Shown here: positions 11,801 through 21,900 of the stretch, piece by piece | How positions within the stretch are numbered: position 1 is the stretch's first letter | How the letters are laid out: every line of letters starts with the position of its first letter | Source of the DNA: Tretioscincus oriximinensis | Taxonomy: Eukaryota > Chordata > Lepidosauria > Squamata > Gymnophthalmidae | DNA length: 64,000 bases | Assembly (NCBI GenBank): GCA_022410635.1 | Contig: JAJVDF010000137.1 | Location: 839,803 to 903,802, forward strand | Direction of reading: 5' to 3' | The notes under the pieces: model-generated | What the model saw: the letters and a program-made list of their open reading frames with translations, nothing else | What the model was told of the DNA's origin: nothing | The model's database searches: none | Program-made: the position numbers and the translations under genes

Positions 11801-14555
11801 TTTGCTTTCCAGTTTCGCGATTCCCAAATATTTGGCTTGTGCCCCCTTTTGGTGGTAAAAATTATTTCTGATTAATGCACAGCTACATTGGCCCCACAGT
11901 GTCTGTTAGCATTGCTTTCTGAATAGCAGATTTGCAAATGTTTAATTATTGCACCATTGAGAGGAGGTTGCTTTGTACAGACTTCCCACCCTTTTTAAAA
12001 AACAGAAGCAGGGCAGGATAGTGATTATTTGTAGCTATTTCTAAAGGAAATAAATTTGATGCCAAGGATGGCCAGGGAAACATAATCTGATTATTTCTTT
12101 GCCCTTTTCTTCCCTTTCCTATCCAGTTTCCTACAGCTTTTGAATTCAATGAACAATTTCTGATCACAATTCTGGATCACTTGTACACCTGCCGCTTTGG
12201 GACTTTCTTGTATAGCTCTGAATCTGTAAGAGAAAAAGAGGTGAGTGGTGATCCCATGTTAGGTTAGACCATGGCTGAACTAAACCTTGAGGGACTTAGG
12301 CTACCTAACTGTTGCAGTTCTGTCCTGCCCTATACCTGAAGTTTCAGGGCAGTAACAATAAAGACGGCATACAGTGCCCAAGCGTAGGGAGGGGAGAGAT
12401 GTTTCTTCAACCAAAGTGGTGCATCTTCAGGTGTTTGTGTGGATGTGTACAGAGATGGTGATTAACACACCTCAAGTGGCCTGGGAGAAGGCCCTGCCCC
12501 AGGTTTCTGCCCCTTTTGCTACTGAATATGGAGGTACAAGCAGGAGGCTCTTCCGGCACTAGGCTTCATTTTGAATAGGGGTCTGCCACCTGCATGCCAG
12601 GGTAGGCATTGGCAGGCCCTAAATTGTAATCCTTACGCCAGTGCCCATCAGTTTCAAGGAATGCCCCCTGGTCTTAGTGTTGTAAATAGCCAAGAAATAT
12701 TTTCTCCATCCCACCTAATCCATCCCATGCGTGATTTTGCACACTTCAGTCCCTTCTTAAGCGCTGCCTTTCTGTGGTTTACCAGTGAACCTGATCCTGG
12801 GGCTTGGCTTTTCTTTGCAGAAGGTGAGCGAGAAAACCTTGTCCCTCTGGTCCCTGATCAACAGCTGCAAGTCAAAGTACACCAACCCCTTTTACACGAA
12901 GGAGCTGAACCGCACACTTTACCCAGTCGCCAGCATGCGGCACTTGGAATTGTGGGTCAACTATTACATTCGGTGGAACCCAAGGATCAGGCAACAAGTA
13001 AGCTTGGCTTTTAAGGGAGGAAGCTGGAAATCCAAGGAAAGCTATGTGTGGGCTGTTTTTTTCCTTTTGAGATGGGACGTTTTCTTATTTTTAAATCAGT
13101 GCTGGCCTACAGATTTCGGGCGGGTTGATTGCAAGGGCTACAAAACCAATCATTGGTCACTGAAACAGGTGCCACACCACAACTGCGGCCACCTTGATGA
13201 TCCTAAACTACATGTCCCAGCATTCCGTGCCATGACCGGATGTTAAGCCAACTTGTTTTCCTTGAGCTCACTTTTTAAGCCTTTCACATTCCCCCCTTTC
13301 TGGTAAGCAGCCGTTTCGAAGTGCGTCTGCTGGGCAGAGGAGGATGGTCCACGCGTGGCCCTTGTGAGCAGAGAACCAGCAGAACAGCTGGGCAGAGGAG
13401 TCTGGCAGTCCAGCCTTTGTAGGCTGCTGCAGTGGAATCCCATAAAGCTTTCAGCCTTGTGAATGCCGGAAGAAAGCGGTACTGGGCTCCTTCTGTCTTT
13501 TTAGTTTGGCTGTCACTGTGGCCTTCTCGGTGTGGAGCCTCATTCTGTACCTTGGCACAGGGGCCTGCCATCTACATGCCAATGCAAACTATGACAGGCC
13601 CTGTTCAGGGACTGCCATAGTCTACACTAGCGTGAAAATGGGAAGTCCTTTTTATACATTTTATTAAATGTACTATTTTTATTTTTGGGTCTTCAATGTG
13701 CCCTGGAACCAATAGAGAAGGTGGGAGGGATGTAAACTGCCAAATCTGTACATATAATAAAGCACACATGGGAGAATCCAACAGTCCGAGGTATAATGTG
13801 CAGTGACAGGGCTCAGAACTTGTGGCGGCCTTCAGAGAGGGAGGAAGATAAGAAGGGAGGCAGAAAGAGTAAAGAACGAATAAAATAAAGACGTGGCAAG
13901 TGAAAGAGGGGGCAAGGGACTGAACGAGTGGGTGGAGTCATGGGAGCAAAGGGGAGGAGGGGCTGGTGCCCAATGCAATGAGCTTTCGCAGACAACCCTG
14001 CCTCTTTAGATGCCGCTTTCTCATCAGCATCGGAAGAAGTAGACTTGTCTAGGGAAGCTGCAGGATCCCCTTGGTAGTGGTTCTGGACCCAGCCTAACCC
14101 AGCTATGGCTTTGAAATCTACAAGTTTTTTCTTGTTAGTCTTTAAGATGCTATGAGACTCCTTGCTAGGACTGTGTGTTTCCCTGAGAAGGAGATGAAAG
14201 ATACTGAATTGAAAAATGAGCGGCGACGTTTATCCTTTTGCTCCATGAAAGTTTTTTATCACATTTTGCTGAGTGCGGTTTTAGGGTGAGTCCCAGGAAT
14301 GGTCCTTGCTCACGGACTGACAGAGCCCGCGTTGCATTTGCTCCTCCTTACGTGATCCCGCTGAGTACCTTGGCTTTTCTCTTCAACTCTGTTTAGCAAC
14401 CTAACCCCGTGGAGCAGCGATACCTGGAGCTCTTAGCCCTGCGTGACGATTACATGAGGCGGCTGGAAGAACTGCAGATCACAAATTCCCCTGGACTTTC
14501 CAATTCCTCCTCCTCTTCCTCACAGATGATGTCACACGTACAAACGCACTTCTGA
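2677..14555 (+). CDS. MTM1: Myotubularin (MTM1), 3' nine coding exons, 5' end outside window
   Basis: Spliced gene; joined exons are 2677-2760, 5001-5150, 5338-5526, 9066-9251, 9384-9590, 11647-11739, 12127-12240, 12821-12997 and 14397-14555, all phase 0, giving 452 residues plus stop. The phosphatase loop HCSDGWDR (Cys codon 9453-9455, Arg codon 9471-9473) is the myotubularin CX5R signature. The family removes the 3-phosphate of PI3P and PI(3,5)P2 on endosomes; MTM1 loss in humans causes X-linked centronuclear myopathy. The C-terminus ...SHVQTHF and the [16 protein letters not shown] stretch identify MTM1 rather than MTMR1 or MTMR2. Human MTM1 is 603 aa, so about 150 N-terminal residues (PH-GRAM) are missing to the left. 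The first exon here starts with CCT TTT TTT GCA after a TTCTTTTCAAAG acceptor. Its neighbour MTMR1 is a tandem paralogue with matching exon lengths. The intron at 9252-9383 has a GC donor. Confidence 0.96.
3716..3855. mobile_element. Palindromic MITE, family 1
   Basis: The arms GTATAGCCTATGGTAGGCC and GGCCTGCCATAGGCTACACT are back to back, with CATCCATATG and CATGTGGATG at the outer ends. Confidence 0.7.
4478..4765 (+). repeat. Short interspersed repeat 'GTTAGTCT', two direct copies
   Basis: Each copy has the core TAGCACCTTAGAGACCAACA, then AAGAAAAAAGGAAACAGCAG, GAGCTTTTATAGACAAG and CTTCTTCAGATGC (second copy); the first copy begins GTAGCTATGTTAGTCTGGG. The same repeat recurs near 7693, 16905, 33585, 33720, 43960 and 49170. 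The family name is not known to me. Confidence 0.7.
5001..5150 (+). CDS. MTM1: MTM1 exon b (fragment residues 29-78)
   Basis: Acceptor TTCTGTTTTCCAG, donor GTGAGT. It starts [13 protein letters not shown] and includes [11 protein letters not shown]. 150 nt, the same as MTMR1 38178-38327. Confidence 0.96.
5338..5526 (+). CDS. MTM1: MTM1 exon c (fragment residues 79-141)
   Basis: Begins [10 protein letters not shown] and ends [12 protein letters not shown] before [25 protein letters not shown] is MTM1-like, where MTMR1 has [15 protein letters not shown]. 189 nt. The intron before it is only 187 nt, and its acceptor TGCGTGATTAG has a weak pyrimidine tract. Confidence 0.96.
5527..7690. other. 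MTM1 intron, largely unassigned
   Basis: No exon or well-defined repeat recognised. Positions 6327-6390 repeat 3599-3655 with few changes (share AATGCAAAAC.TTTGACACAAA). About 7440-7680 looks like a worn L2-type tail ending in AATAAATTAATAATA. Confidence 0.45.
7690..7802 (+). repeat. Short interspersed repeat 'GTTAGTCT'
   Basis: Reads GCCGTGTTAGTCTAGTAGAA, TAGCACTTTGAG, GTGGGTGGCAGAGGCTTTCG and TAGACACGTCGACTTCTTCAG, matching the other copies. Confidence 0.75.
7905..8705 (-). mobile_element. CR1-type LINE 3' end (antisense)
   Basis: Minus-strand frames give [60 protein letters not shown] and [20 protein letters not shown], the classical CR1 ORF2 C-terminus, with the 3'UTR end at the 7905 side (ATCATAGAGTTGGAAGGGACC). 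The inner part is interrupted by an N and indels. Confidence 0.92.
8800..8990. repeat. TTA microsatellite and 24-bp minisatellite
   Basis: A (TTA)n run merges into three tandem copies of a 24-bp unit containing AGCCTTGTCATTG; just beyond, TTATTACTATGCTGAACACA occurs twice. The array ends about 75 nt before the acceptor of MTM1 exon d. Confidence 0.85.
9066..9251 (+). CDS. MTM1: MTM1 exon d (fragment residues 142-203), GC donor
   Basis: Acceptor TTTTTTCCCAG. Encodes [17 protein letters not shown] to STHWLEHIK. The homology ends at AAG (9251) and the next bases are GCAAGG, so the donor is GC instead of GT. 186 nt, matching MTMR1 40752-40937, which has a normal GTAGGA donor. Confidence 0.95.
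9384..9590 (+). CDS. MTM1: MTM1 exon e, catalytic loop (fragment residues 204-272)
   Basis: Acceptor CCATCTTCATCAG, donor GTGAGG. Begins [13 protein letters not shown] and carries [20 protein letters not shown], with catalytic Cys at fragment residue 227 and P-loop Arg at 233. 207 nt, equal to MTMR1 41484-41690. Confidence 0.97.
9845..10375 (-). mobile_element. CR1-type LINE 3' fragments (antisense), with a MITE scrap
   Basis: Positions 9845-9970 and 10075-10375 read AAGAGGAGCACTGCTGAATG, GGGCCACAGCCCA and GGTGAAAAAATACTTTCC, the antisense of CR1 3' ends. Between them, 9995-10070 has CATCCACATGCTAGC and GGGCCCTGCCATTGTCTACAC, a worn family 1 MITE. Confidence 0.75.
10405..11403 (+). mobile_element. 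L2-type LINE, 3' reverse-transcriptase part (sense)
   Basis: One frame reads [20 protein letters not shown] and [12 protein letters not shown] (YADD codons 10583-10594), then [16 protein letters not shown], then in shifted frames [20 protein letters not shown]. It ends in repeated AAATAAATAAAT. 5'-truncated, with stops and frameshifts; not functional. It inserted in MTM1 next to a CR1 fragment. Confidence 0.88.
11647..11739 (+). CDS. MTM1: MTM1 exon f (fragment residues 273-303)
   Basis: Acceptor TTTGTTTTCAG, donor GTAAGC. Encodes [20 protein letters not shown] ending WQMSKQ, the conserved segment after the catalytic loop. 93 nt. Confidence 0.96.
12127..12240 (+). CDS. MTM1: MTM1 exon g (fragment residues 304-341)
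   Basis: Acceptor TTCCTATCCAG, donor GTGAGT. Encodes [20 protein letters not shown] and ends in SVREKE. 114 nt; contributes to the SET-interaction region of myotubularins. Confidence 0.96.
12553..12640. mobile_element. Palindromic MITE, family 1 (partial)
   Basis: CACTAGGCTTCATTTTGAAT, CTGCCACCTGCATGCCAGGG and GGCATTGGCAGGCCC match the family. A CR1 scrap (antisense, 12645-12775) follows. Confidence 0.6.
12821..12997 (+). CDS. MTM1: MTM1 exon h (fragment residues 342-400)
   Basis: Acceptor TTTTCTTTGCAG, donor GTAAGC. Begins [14 protein letters not shown] and ends WNPRIRQQ. 177 nt. The [20 protein letters not shown] block is near-invariant in the family. Confidence 0.97.
13533..13650. mobile_element. 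Palindromic MITE, family 1
   Basis: GGGCCTGCCATCTACATGCC and GACTGCCATAGTCTACACTA face each other across CTGTTCAGG, forming a long hairpin. Confidence 0.65.
13651..14396. other. End of last MTM1 intron, little recognised
   Basis: Contains a scrap of the GTTAGTCT repeat near 14120-14165 (antisense: TTGTTAGTCTTTAAGATGCT). The rest is unassigned. Confidence 0.5.
14397..14555 (+). CDS. MTM1: MTM1 terminal exon (fragment residues 401-452)
   Basis: Acceptor TTCAACTCTGTTTAG. Encodes [20 protein letters not shown], a short coiled coil, a Ser-rich linker and the terminal [10 protein letters not shown] before TGA. The end fits the PDZ-ligand-type tail described for MTM1. 159 nt including the stop, identical in length to the last MTMR1 coding exon although the sequences differ. 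Confidence 0.97.
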   Translation, partial: QPNPVEQRYLELLALRDDYMRRLEELQITNSPGLSNSSSSSSQMMSHVQTHF

Positions 14556-16500
14556 ACAAGAGCCGCTCCGTTCTTCCCAATGGACGTTGTCCTAAATGGT
14601 GCTTATTCAAATACATTGGGCAAGAGGAAATATTTATGCCTTATACATAGCTCCTTCCTAAAACCCTTTTTCCCCTGTAGGAGAAGATTGGAACATAAGT
14701 GGGCTTATTAAATTAATGATGTGCCTTTTCCGAAACCTTTTGTCTGGGAACGCGTGCTACCCAGCTACCCATTAGGCTACCTTTAAAGCTGTGTGTTTCT
14801 CTCTATGGTATTTGAAGATATTTAGCTAATTCTGTATTAACCATGCTTTCTCCAAAGTCTTTTACATCTAAGCACATGTCCGCTCAGCCCTTAAAGTGCA
14901 TGTTTAAATTAATATATTCAGAAACGTGCCATGAAATGTCAGTAAGAACCACATGCGTGCATCAGAATCTCTAAAATTATGAGAATGAAAGACAAAAAGG
15001 TTAGACATACATGCTGAAAAAAGTTTCTTCATGAATTGCAGTTTTATAGCTAGCTCATTATATGAGAAATATAAATAAAATCACTGCAATAATGGCAACA
15101 TGCTATCAAAACTTAAATCTCCCAAGAATTTGTGCCTATTTGGAGCAGCAGCCTTATGGGGTACTGTGCATGCATGTGGGGGGGGGGGTTGTGTGTGAGA
15201 GGGGTTCCTCTTCCCCTTAATAAGTAGTTTTTAACAAGAATATTAATATTAAAAGAATTTTGTAACAATCATGTGTGCACTGAAGGAATTTAAAGTCTGC
15301 AGCTCAACTAATACACCGCCTGTCTTTATGTTGATTTCCTTCTGGGAATCTTTTTTAAACTTCTACAAGCACTTGTAAAGTTAGCATAAACCTTTGGTTG
15401 TGTCTTGATGTTTTAATGGATGTTTTGGTTTGGAACAGAGAATTCTGAAAGGCTGTTTGATGACTTCAAAACACCTTGAAGCATAGGATTTGTGAAGGAG
15501 GAGGATTATCGTGGCTTATTTTAAAGTATTTGACTCTGTGGAAGTGTTTTTCTGACCATTTGTAAATTATTGTACATGTAGGTTTTGATCTACCAAAAAA
15601 AGTAAAGCGCAGGGTGGCACAGGTATTATAGGATAATGTGTAAATTAAGCTGAAGTGTATGAAATATTCTTGTAAAGTGTAAATATTTGGGGTTTGAAAG
15701 GTCCAAGTTGGTTGATAAAATACTAGAAAATGTCTTAGTTTTAGAGCATATTGAAATATTTTAGACATAGTATATTTTCATTAAGAAATCGAGAGCACAT
15801 TAATACCATGAATAATATGCTAAGAAATTTGCACTACTTCTTCAGGGATAGACTGAAGTACCAGTAATAATTTCAGCCGCCTAACGCGTGATTGGTTTTC
15901 ACACGACTTCTGCCCTCTCCCATTTCTCACTCCTTTGATCCTCTCGTCTTTTCTTTCCTGCACATTAGAGCTACTTTGTTTTCCTAAAAGGAAACATATC
16001 TAAGAAACAAAGTGTGTAACTTGAACGATCTGAAACTNAGATTTAGCCCAGAAGCCCATTTTAAATGTCAGGGTACAAGACATTTGTGGCGTTAAAAAAC
16101 GACGACGCCTCACACAGTGGCCTTTCTGTTCACTTTCAGTTTATAAACATCTCATTTTTCACAGCGATCTGAGAACCGTCTGTGTGCTTCCTTCTGTCCA
16201 GTGTGGATGAATGGATATTTTGTTTGTTTTTACAAAGTCAAACACTACACTCGATGGCTTTTTTTTATATATTGGGGGAAGGATAAANATTGTAAAACAG
16301 ATGGAAATGTATTCGCCTTCCCGTTACCTACATGCTCTTGATATTACGTTGCTGCCTCCAATTGGGACTGGCTTGATTTGCAGAGGATTAAAGCGACGGA
16401 AAGTGCAACTTGGCAAAAGTTCACTTGGTTTATTTTTCTTTTGCTGGGTTTATTTTTGTTGTGGTTAAATACCTGCTTAAGTCATACGGAATTAAAAATA
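14556..16500 (+). other. Probable MTM1 3' untranslated region
   Basis: About 1.9 kb of AT-rich sequence directly after the stop with none of the repeats that fill the introns, apart from a short poly(G) run near 15179. A possible early poly(A) signal AATAAA lies at 15074-15079 and an ATTAAA at 16491-16496; which is used cannot be told. A purine-rich tract begins soon after. The 3' limit is inferred. Confidence 0.55.
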
Positions 16501-16599
16501 ATAATGGTATTTTCTGCTTCTTTCTGGTTATTCCTCTTTCCATATAGTACATTTCATACTGTAGATGTTTCTAGGATTTAGGAACTTTAGTTTAAAAAC

Positions 16600-16792
16600 A
16601 GGGAGAGAGAAAGAAAAAAGGCAGAGAAGAGGGGAAAGCAAGGAGAACAAAAGGGGGAGGAAGGATGAAAGTAGGGAAAAAGAGAAACATAAGAATTCAA
16701 AGGAGGAGAAAAGGGGAAAGAAGAAAGAGAAAAGCCAGAAGGAATGAAGAACAGAGCAAGGGAGAAGAAAGAAGGAGAAGAAAGAGCCACGT
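16600..16792 (+). repeat. Purine-rich GA tract
   Basis: About 190 nt of [19 protein letters not shown] sequence, nearly pure purine. It gives a spurious Lys/Glu frame (plus) and a Ser/Phe frame (minus). Confidence 0.85.
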
Positions 16793-16907
16793 TTGGTGTA
16801 GTAGGGAGAGTANTGGACCTCCCTGAAGCCTGGNGACTGACCTTGGGCCGGACNCNGTTCCTCCNAGATCTCTCAGCCCCACTTACTTCACAGGGACTCC
16901 ATTGCAG
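16793..16907 (+). repeat. Sauria-type tRNA SINE (degraded)
   Basis: GTTTGGTGTAGTAGGGAGAG, GACCTTGGGC and CTCTCAGCCCCACTTACTTC ACAGG match the squamate SINE body. Five N bases lie inside. Confidence 0.75.
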
Positions 16908-17040
16908 AGAAACAGCCGTGTGAGCCTAGCAGAAAGTCCAGCCAAGGGGCCAGCAGCACTTGGAGACTGACTTGAGGAAAGTGGGTGGCAGAAGCTCCCG
17001 TGGACAGGTCTCCTCCTTCAGATGCTGAGAGACTCGTGTC
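16905..17040 (+). repeat. Short interspersed repeat 'GTTAGTCT'
   Basis: AGCCGTGTGAGCCTAGCAGA, AGCAGCACTTGGAGACTGAC and GTGGGTGGCAGAAGCTCCCG match the copy at 7690, with many CpG-type changes. Confidence 0.7.
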
Positions 17041-17167
17041 AGGGCCAGGGATTTATAGGAAACCGTGTATGGGAGAAGACAAAGTTGGCCAGGAGTTTTG
17101 ATGAAACCTGTGAAGTGTTTGATTGATTCTCTACCAGGCGTTGCCCCTTGTTGCCCCAGGGACTTTT

Positions 17168-17760
17168 TCACGCGAACATAAGAACATAAGAAGAGCCATC
17201 CTGGATCAGGCCACAGACCACCTAGTCCAGCATTCTGTGTCACACAGAGGCCCACCAGATGCCCCTGGGCAGTCCGAACAAAGGAAAGCAAAATATGCTG
17301 CTCCTATTCGCGACTCCCTGCAAATAGTATTTCAGGAGTCCTGCCTGTTGCTCCATCCCAGAGGCAACATCCAGACATCCATCCTACTATCCATTTATAC
17401 CTTTGGTGTCCATAAACCTGTCCAGTCCTGTCTTGAAACTATCCAAGCTGTTAGCTACCACTACCTCTTCAGGAAGTAAATTCCACAGGCCGATGACCCT
17501 CTGGGTGAAAAAATACTTTCCTTTGTCTGTTCTCACTTTTCTACCCAACAGTTTTAAGGAGGGCCCTCTGGTCCTAGTGTTGTGTGAGAGAGAAAACATT
17601 TTTTCTCTGTTCACCCTGTCCACCCCATGCATGGTTTTGTACCCTTCAATCAGATCAGCCCTCAAACGTCGCCTTTCAAGGCTGAAGAGGCCCAAACGTT
17701 GCAGCCTGGCTTCGTAAGGGATTCTGCTCCAGACCCTGATCNTTTTTGTTGCCCTTCGTT
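17168..17760 (-). mobile_element. CR1-type LINE 3' end (antisense), upstream of MTMR1 promoter
   Basis: Minus strand encodes [40 protein letters not shown] and [13 protein letters not shown], with the 3' tail at 17175 (CATAAGAACATAAGAAGAGC). It ends within 100 nt of the CpG island. Confidence 0.92.
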
Positions 17761-17839
17761 GCGAGGGGAGGAGTCCCTGCTATTGCCCCGTTTTTCTCCC
17801 CTGCGGCTCCTCCCCTTATCGCACTCGCATACGCTTGGT

Positions 17840-18900
17840 CTCCTCTCAGTCCCCGGCCCCGGCATGGGCCCCTCCGCACCCGAAGCAGGAGACGCGCCCG
17901 CGGGAGCTCCCGCCGCCCGCTTTCCTCAAGTCAGTCTGCACGGGCTGGTGGCCCCTGGGCTGGACTGGCTTCGCAGGGCGCCTGCTGTGGAGAAAGGGCC
18001 CTGCGCGGCCTCCCTTTATGGCCCTTGAGGGAGGGGGAGGAGGGGGGGGGAGACGGGAAGGGGTAACAGGCGGGCCCGTCTCCCCGCTTCTCCTCTTCCG
18101 CCCGGGCTCTGGCGCCCCCTGGTGCGAGGAGGGGGACGCCGCCGCCGCCGCCACGTCCCAGCCGGCCAGCCTGGTCCGCGCGGCCTGCGAAGGCGCCGCC
18201 GGGAAAGGGAGGCGGGGGAGGGCCGTGGGGGGGGGGGGGGGTCGCCCGTCGGTCCCTCTGGGCCCCGCGCCGCGCCGCCCTCCCCGCCCGGCCCCGCGGA
18301 GGCCTGTGGGTAACCCGCCCGTCGGGCCTGGGCGGGGGGGCTGGCGGGGCCCGGCGCGGCGGCCAAGATGGACGGCGGGGGAATGCGGGGCCCGGCGGGG
18401 CAGCAGCAGCAGCAGCAGCAGCAGCAGGCGGAAGGCTCGGGCGGCGTCCCAGGGCGGCGTCCCACGCGCCTCCTCTCGCCCTCCGCGGCGCCCCCCGCGG
18501 CACCAGCAGCAGCATCAGCGCCCGGCCCGTCTTCGGCGCCCCCCGCCGCCCTCCCCGGAGCCCACCGGCAGCCCAGCGCGGAGGCGGCCCAGGCGGCCGA
18601 CAGGTGAGGGCCCGGCGGGGCTCCTGCTAGGAAGGGCCCGGCGGGAATGGCCGCCTCCCCTGCACGCGTGTACAGGGGCGCGTGTGAATGCGCCGAGTCC
18701 CCTCTGCCGCGGGCAGGCCGAGGTCCCCTTCTCCCCTGGGACCAGGGGCGGATGGCGGGATATCCATGAAACGCCCGAGCCGCGCACGGCAGCGCCAGAG
18801 GCCCCGAGCCGGGCTGTGCACGGGCGCCTCCAGGGCAGGCCGTGGGAAGGTAAACGCTGTTTGTCCACCTTGCATGACCGGAAATGATCCATAAAGATAC
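17840..18900 (+). promoter_or_regulatory. CpG island and promoter region of MTMR1
   Basis: The sequence changes abruptly to very high GC with dense CpG between about 17840 and 18900 and contains MTMR1 exon 1. No TATA box stands out, as expected for a housekeeping CpG-island promoter. Long open frames here on both strands follow from the scarcity of AT-rich stop codons. A poly(G) run (18227-18241) may form a quadruplex. The start site cannot be placed precisely; the 5'UTR must end at 18367. Confidence 0.8.
18368..18603 (+). CDS. MTMR1: MTMR1 exon 1 (residues 1-78), polyglutamine
   Basis: Starts [11 protein letters not shown], then nine CAG codons (18401-18427), then a Pro/Ala/Ser-rich stretch ending EAAQAAD plus AG of a split Ser codon. 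Donor GTGAGG. A downstream in-frame ATG (codon 6) is possible, but the first has the better context. Low-complexity N-termini are usual for MTMR1. Confidence 0.9.
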
Positions 18901-21900
18901 GCGGGACCTAAAACGGGCCTCCTTGCCAGCAGCTATGCGTGGAAGGTACACGCGGCTTATATCTGTGAGGCCTTCGGGTACAGGGCCGGCCGGGTATAAA
19001 TCTAAACACGTAAATAAAATAATAGTATATGGGGGTCTGTGCCTTATATATCCCTCAGTGCAACTGTGAACACGTCTGGTATATATAAACCTCCATATTA
19101 TCGAGGGCTGCATCCACANGGAGCCTTATTCTCGGCTGCCCCTGGGAATAGGAGCCTCCAACCACATGCGAGTGTAGGCTATGGCAGGCCCCGAATAGGC
19201 ATGCGGATGGCAAAGCTCTGTCCCGAGGTGTGACCCACCATAAGGCTCCGTGTGGATGGGGCCTAAGTGCTTTAGATCCACCGCAGTTGCACTGGGGACC
19301 CTTGCTGGATAAAGTCCATCAATGTAGAGGTGCCTTCGGTGGGGCTGAGGCCACGTCCCGTGGGGGGTCATGTTAAAGGATCTACAGATCTTTAGCCTGC
19401 GAAAGAGATGACTAAGTAGGTGCCTACGAGTGCCNGAAGGGCTGCCACAGAGCAGAGGGTTCAACGTTGTTCCCATTGGAAGAACCAGAAGCAAAGGGAT
19501 GAATACTTAGAGATGAGACACAGGATCAGAAAGATCTTTGTGACAGTAAGGCTGATAAAGAAGAAGAACTTGAAGAAGAAGAAGAACTTGGTTCTTATAA
19601 CCCGCTTTTCTCACTTTTCAAAGGGACTCAAAGCGGCTTACAAGGATATATTTTTGCCCCAAGGCTGACATTCTATCTTCCCACCAGGCTGTGGTGGTTC
19701 CCGTGTATCTACTTGCAGTCTGTTGCCATTTCTTGCAATTCATGCTTTCGAATAGCTGGGTTGGCTGGAGCTACAGGCTAGTGGAAGGTGCTCAGCCCTC
19801 CCCACGTCCCACACAGGACTTCGAAATCCCGTCTCCCAGGCAAGAGATGAATTCCTAAGCGACTGAGCTATCCGTGCCTGCAACCAGTGGACTAGGTTGC
19901 CACAGGGGGTGGGTGGGCTCTCTCTCGCCGGAAGTCTTCAAACCGATGGGTTTAGGGATGGTTTAGCGAATCCTGCATCGAGCAGGGGGTTGGACCCCAC
20001 GACCCTGGAGGTCCCTTCCGGCTCTATGATTCTGTGCACGCACACATAGATGTATGTCTCTGTCTCTGTTTTCTATGTATCTCGCAATTAGGCACTCATG
20101 ATATGTGGCATACATAAGCTCTTTACATCCGGTTTTATGCAGCAGTGCTGCTGTATATGAATCCTGCATCGACCCGATGACCCTGGAGGTCCCTTCCAAC
20201 TCTATGATTCTATGATTCTACCCAGGCCAGCCTGCGCATGCATGAGCTTGTTTGTGTGCATGGAACCCTTCACGGTGTGTTGTTGATACAAACCACTGTG
20301 GAGCTGCAACTGTCCTGTTGCAGGAAATCCTTGCAAAGGGCAAATCAGTGAGAAGCACGAGCAGCTTCCGGCCTCCAGCAACATCATTACACACAAACAC
20401 ACACAAACACGCCCACACGGCCCCTGAAGCCCCACAGGCGCCCTTCTCCTGTCTCACTGATAAGTGAGACCATGAATGCGGAAATAGCAGCTTCTGCGGG
20501 TTTCCTGCCCTGTCAGGATTCAAGCTTTCTAGATGCACATTGCACATACGTGTGTACTCTGTGTTCCCATGCCTAGGCTGCTGCAAAGAAAAATGAGTAG
20601 ATCCCAGATTATGGGATGGCCTGTCTTCTGGGGTTTGTCAGGCACCTATAGTGTACATGTTTAGACCCCTGATTAAGGTGCACCTGTCCTTCCTGGCTTT
20701 TTGTTTGTTTATTTACATTTCTATTCCACCCACTAAAGGTCTCAGGGCAGATAACAATTAAAAATGATAAAACTGATTTAAATAGAACAATTTAAGAACA
20801 CAGCTGTGCCTTCAAGGAGATTTTGTTTTTGACTGAACCAACTATATTCTCTCTTGCAGTCTCCGGCCATGTTTTTAACAGTCTTGTGTAAGCTGTTTTT
20901 AATTATTCTTTTGCTGTGATCCACTCTGAGGCCCTTGGGTGGCTAAGATAAATGCTCTCCGTTGGCCCTTAAAGGCAGAGGGAAAAGCAGAAGGTGGGTG
21001 CCGCCACGCAAAAAACCTCACCCAGTCCTGCCATGGGGTGCTGCTGATACCTGAGCATAGGAGAAGCAATCAGTAGGGAAAAGAATTGGGATGGAATGCA
21101 TGCTTGGTGGCCACGTTTCAGTCATCCTGTGCCACAGACGGTCTTAAATCTATCCACAATAGCACAGTAAGAACTCTGTAAGACCTTCCAAAATCCTTAT
21201 TTGACTTCATTTCCCCCTTAGCCCATCAAGTTCAGTCTTCTGTCTCACACAGAGGCCCACCAGATGCACCTGGGCAGTCAGAACAGAGGAAAGCAAAATA
21301 TGCTCCTGTTCATGACTCCCTGCAAATGGTATCTCAGGAGTCCTGCCTGTGGCTCCATCCCGGAGGCAGCGTCCAGGCATCCATCCTAGGACACGTTTAT
21401 ACCCTTGGTGTCCATAAACCTGTCTAGTCCTGTCTTGAAGCTATCCAAGCTGTTAGCTACCACTACCTCTTCGGGAAGTAAATTCCACAGGCCGATGACC
21501 CTCTGGGTGAAAAAATACTTTAAGTCTTTATAGGCTCTTGTCAGGTTTTCTCCTCTTACCCACCCCCGGGTTTTGGAGCAGTTACAATCTTGTTTCATAC
21601 AATCTACTTCCAAGTAAATATACTTAGACTCTTTCCACACTAAGCCTATACAAAGACCTTCCATCTACAAGCTAGTGTTGACTATGGTCGGCCCCAAATT
21701 GGGCTTGCCATAGTCCACACTGTCATGGGATGACCAGGCCCCCTTTTGAGCTATAACCCAATGTCGAAAGGGTCGGGTTTAAGATATTTCAGATTCTGAT
21801 TCCTGCAGAAGACACACCCTCCCGCACCTTAGACTTGTCTGGTCATGCCCTGCGAAAGTAGACATCAAAATATTTAGGAAATAAGTTTTTAATAGCAGCT

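Noticed and set aside
17835..19113. Very long open frames on both strands (350 aa plus, 365 aa minus)
   Set aside because: They coincide with the CpG island, where stop codons are rare. Only the 18368-18603 frame continues by splicing into MTMR1.
19860..19883. tRNA-like box sequences
   Set aside because: They are heads of tRNA-derived SINEs with divergent arms; no complete tRNA fold is present here or at 47644, 25253 or 62390.
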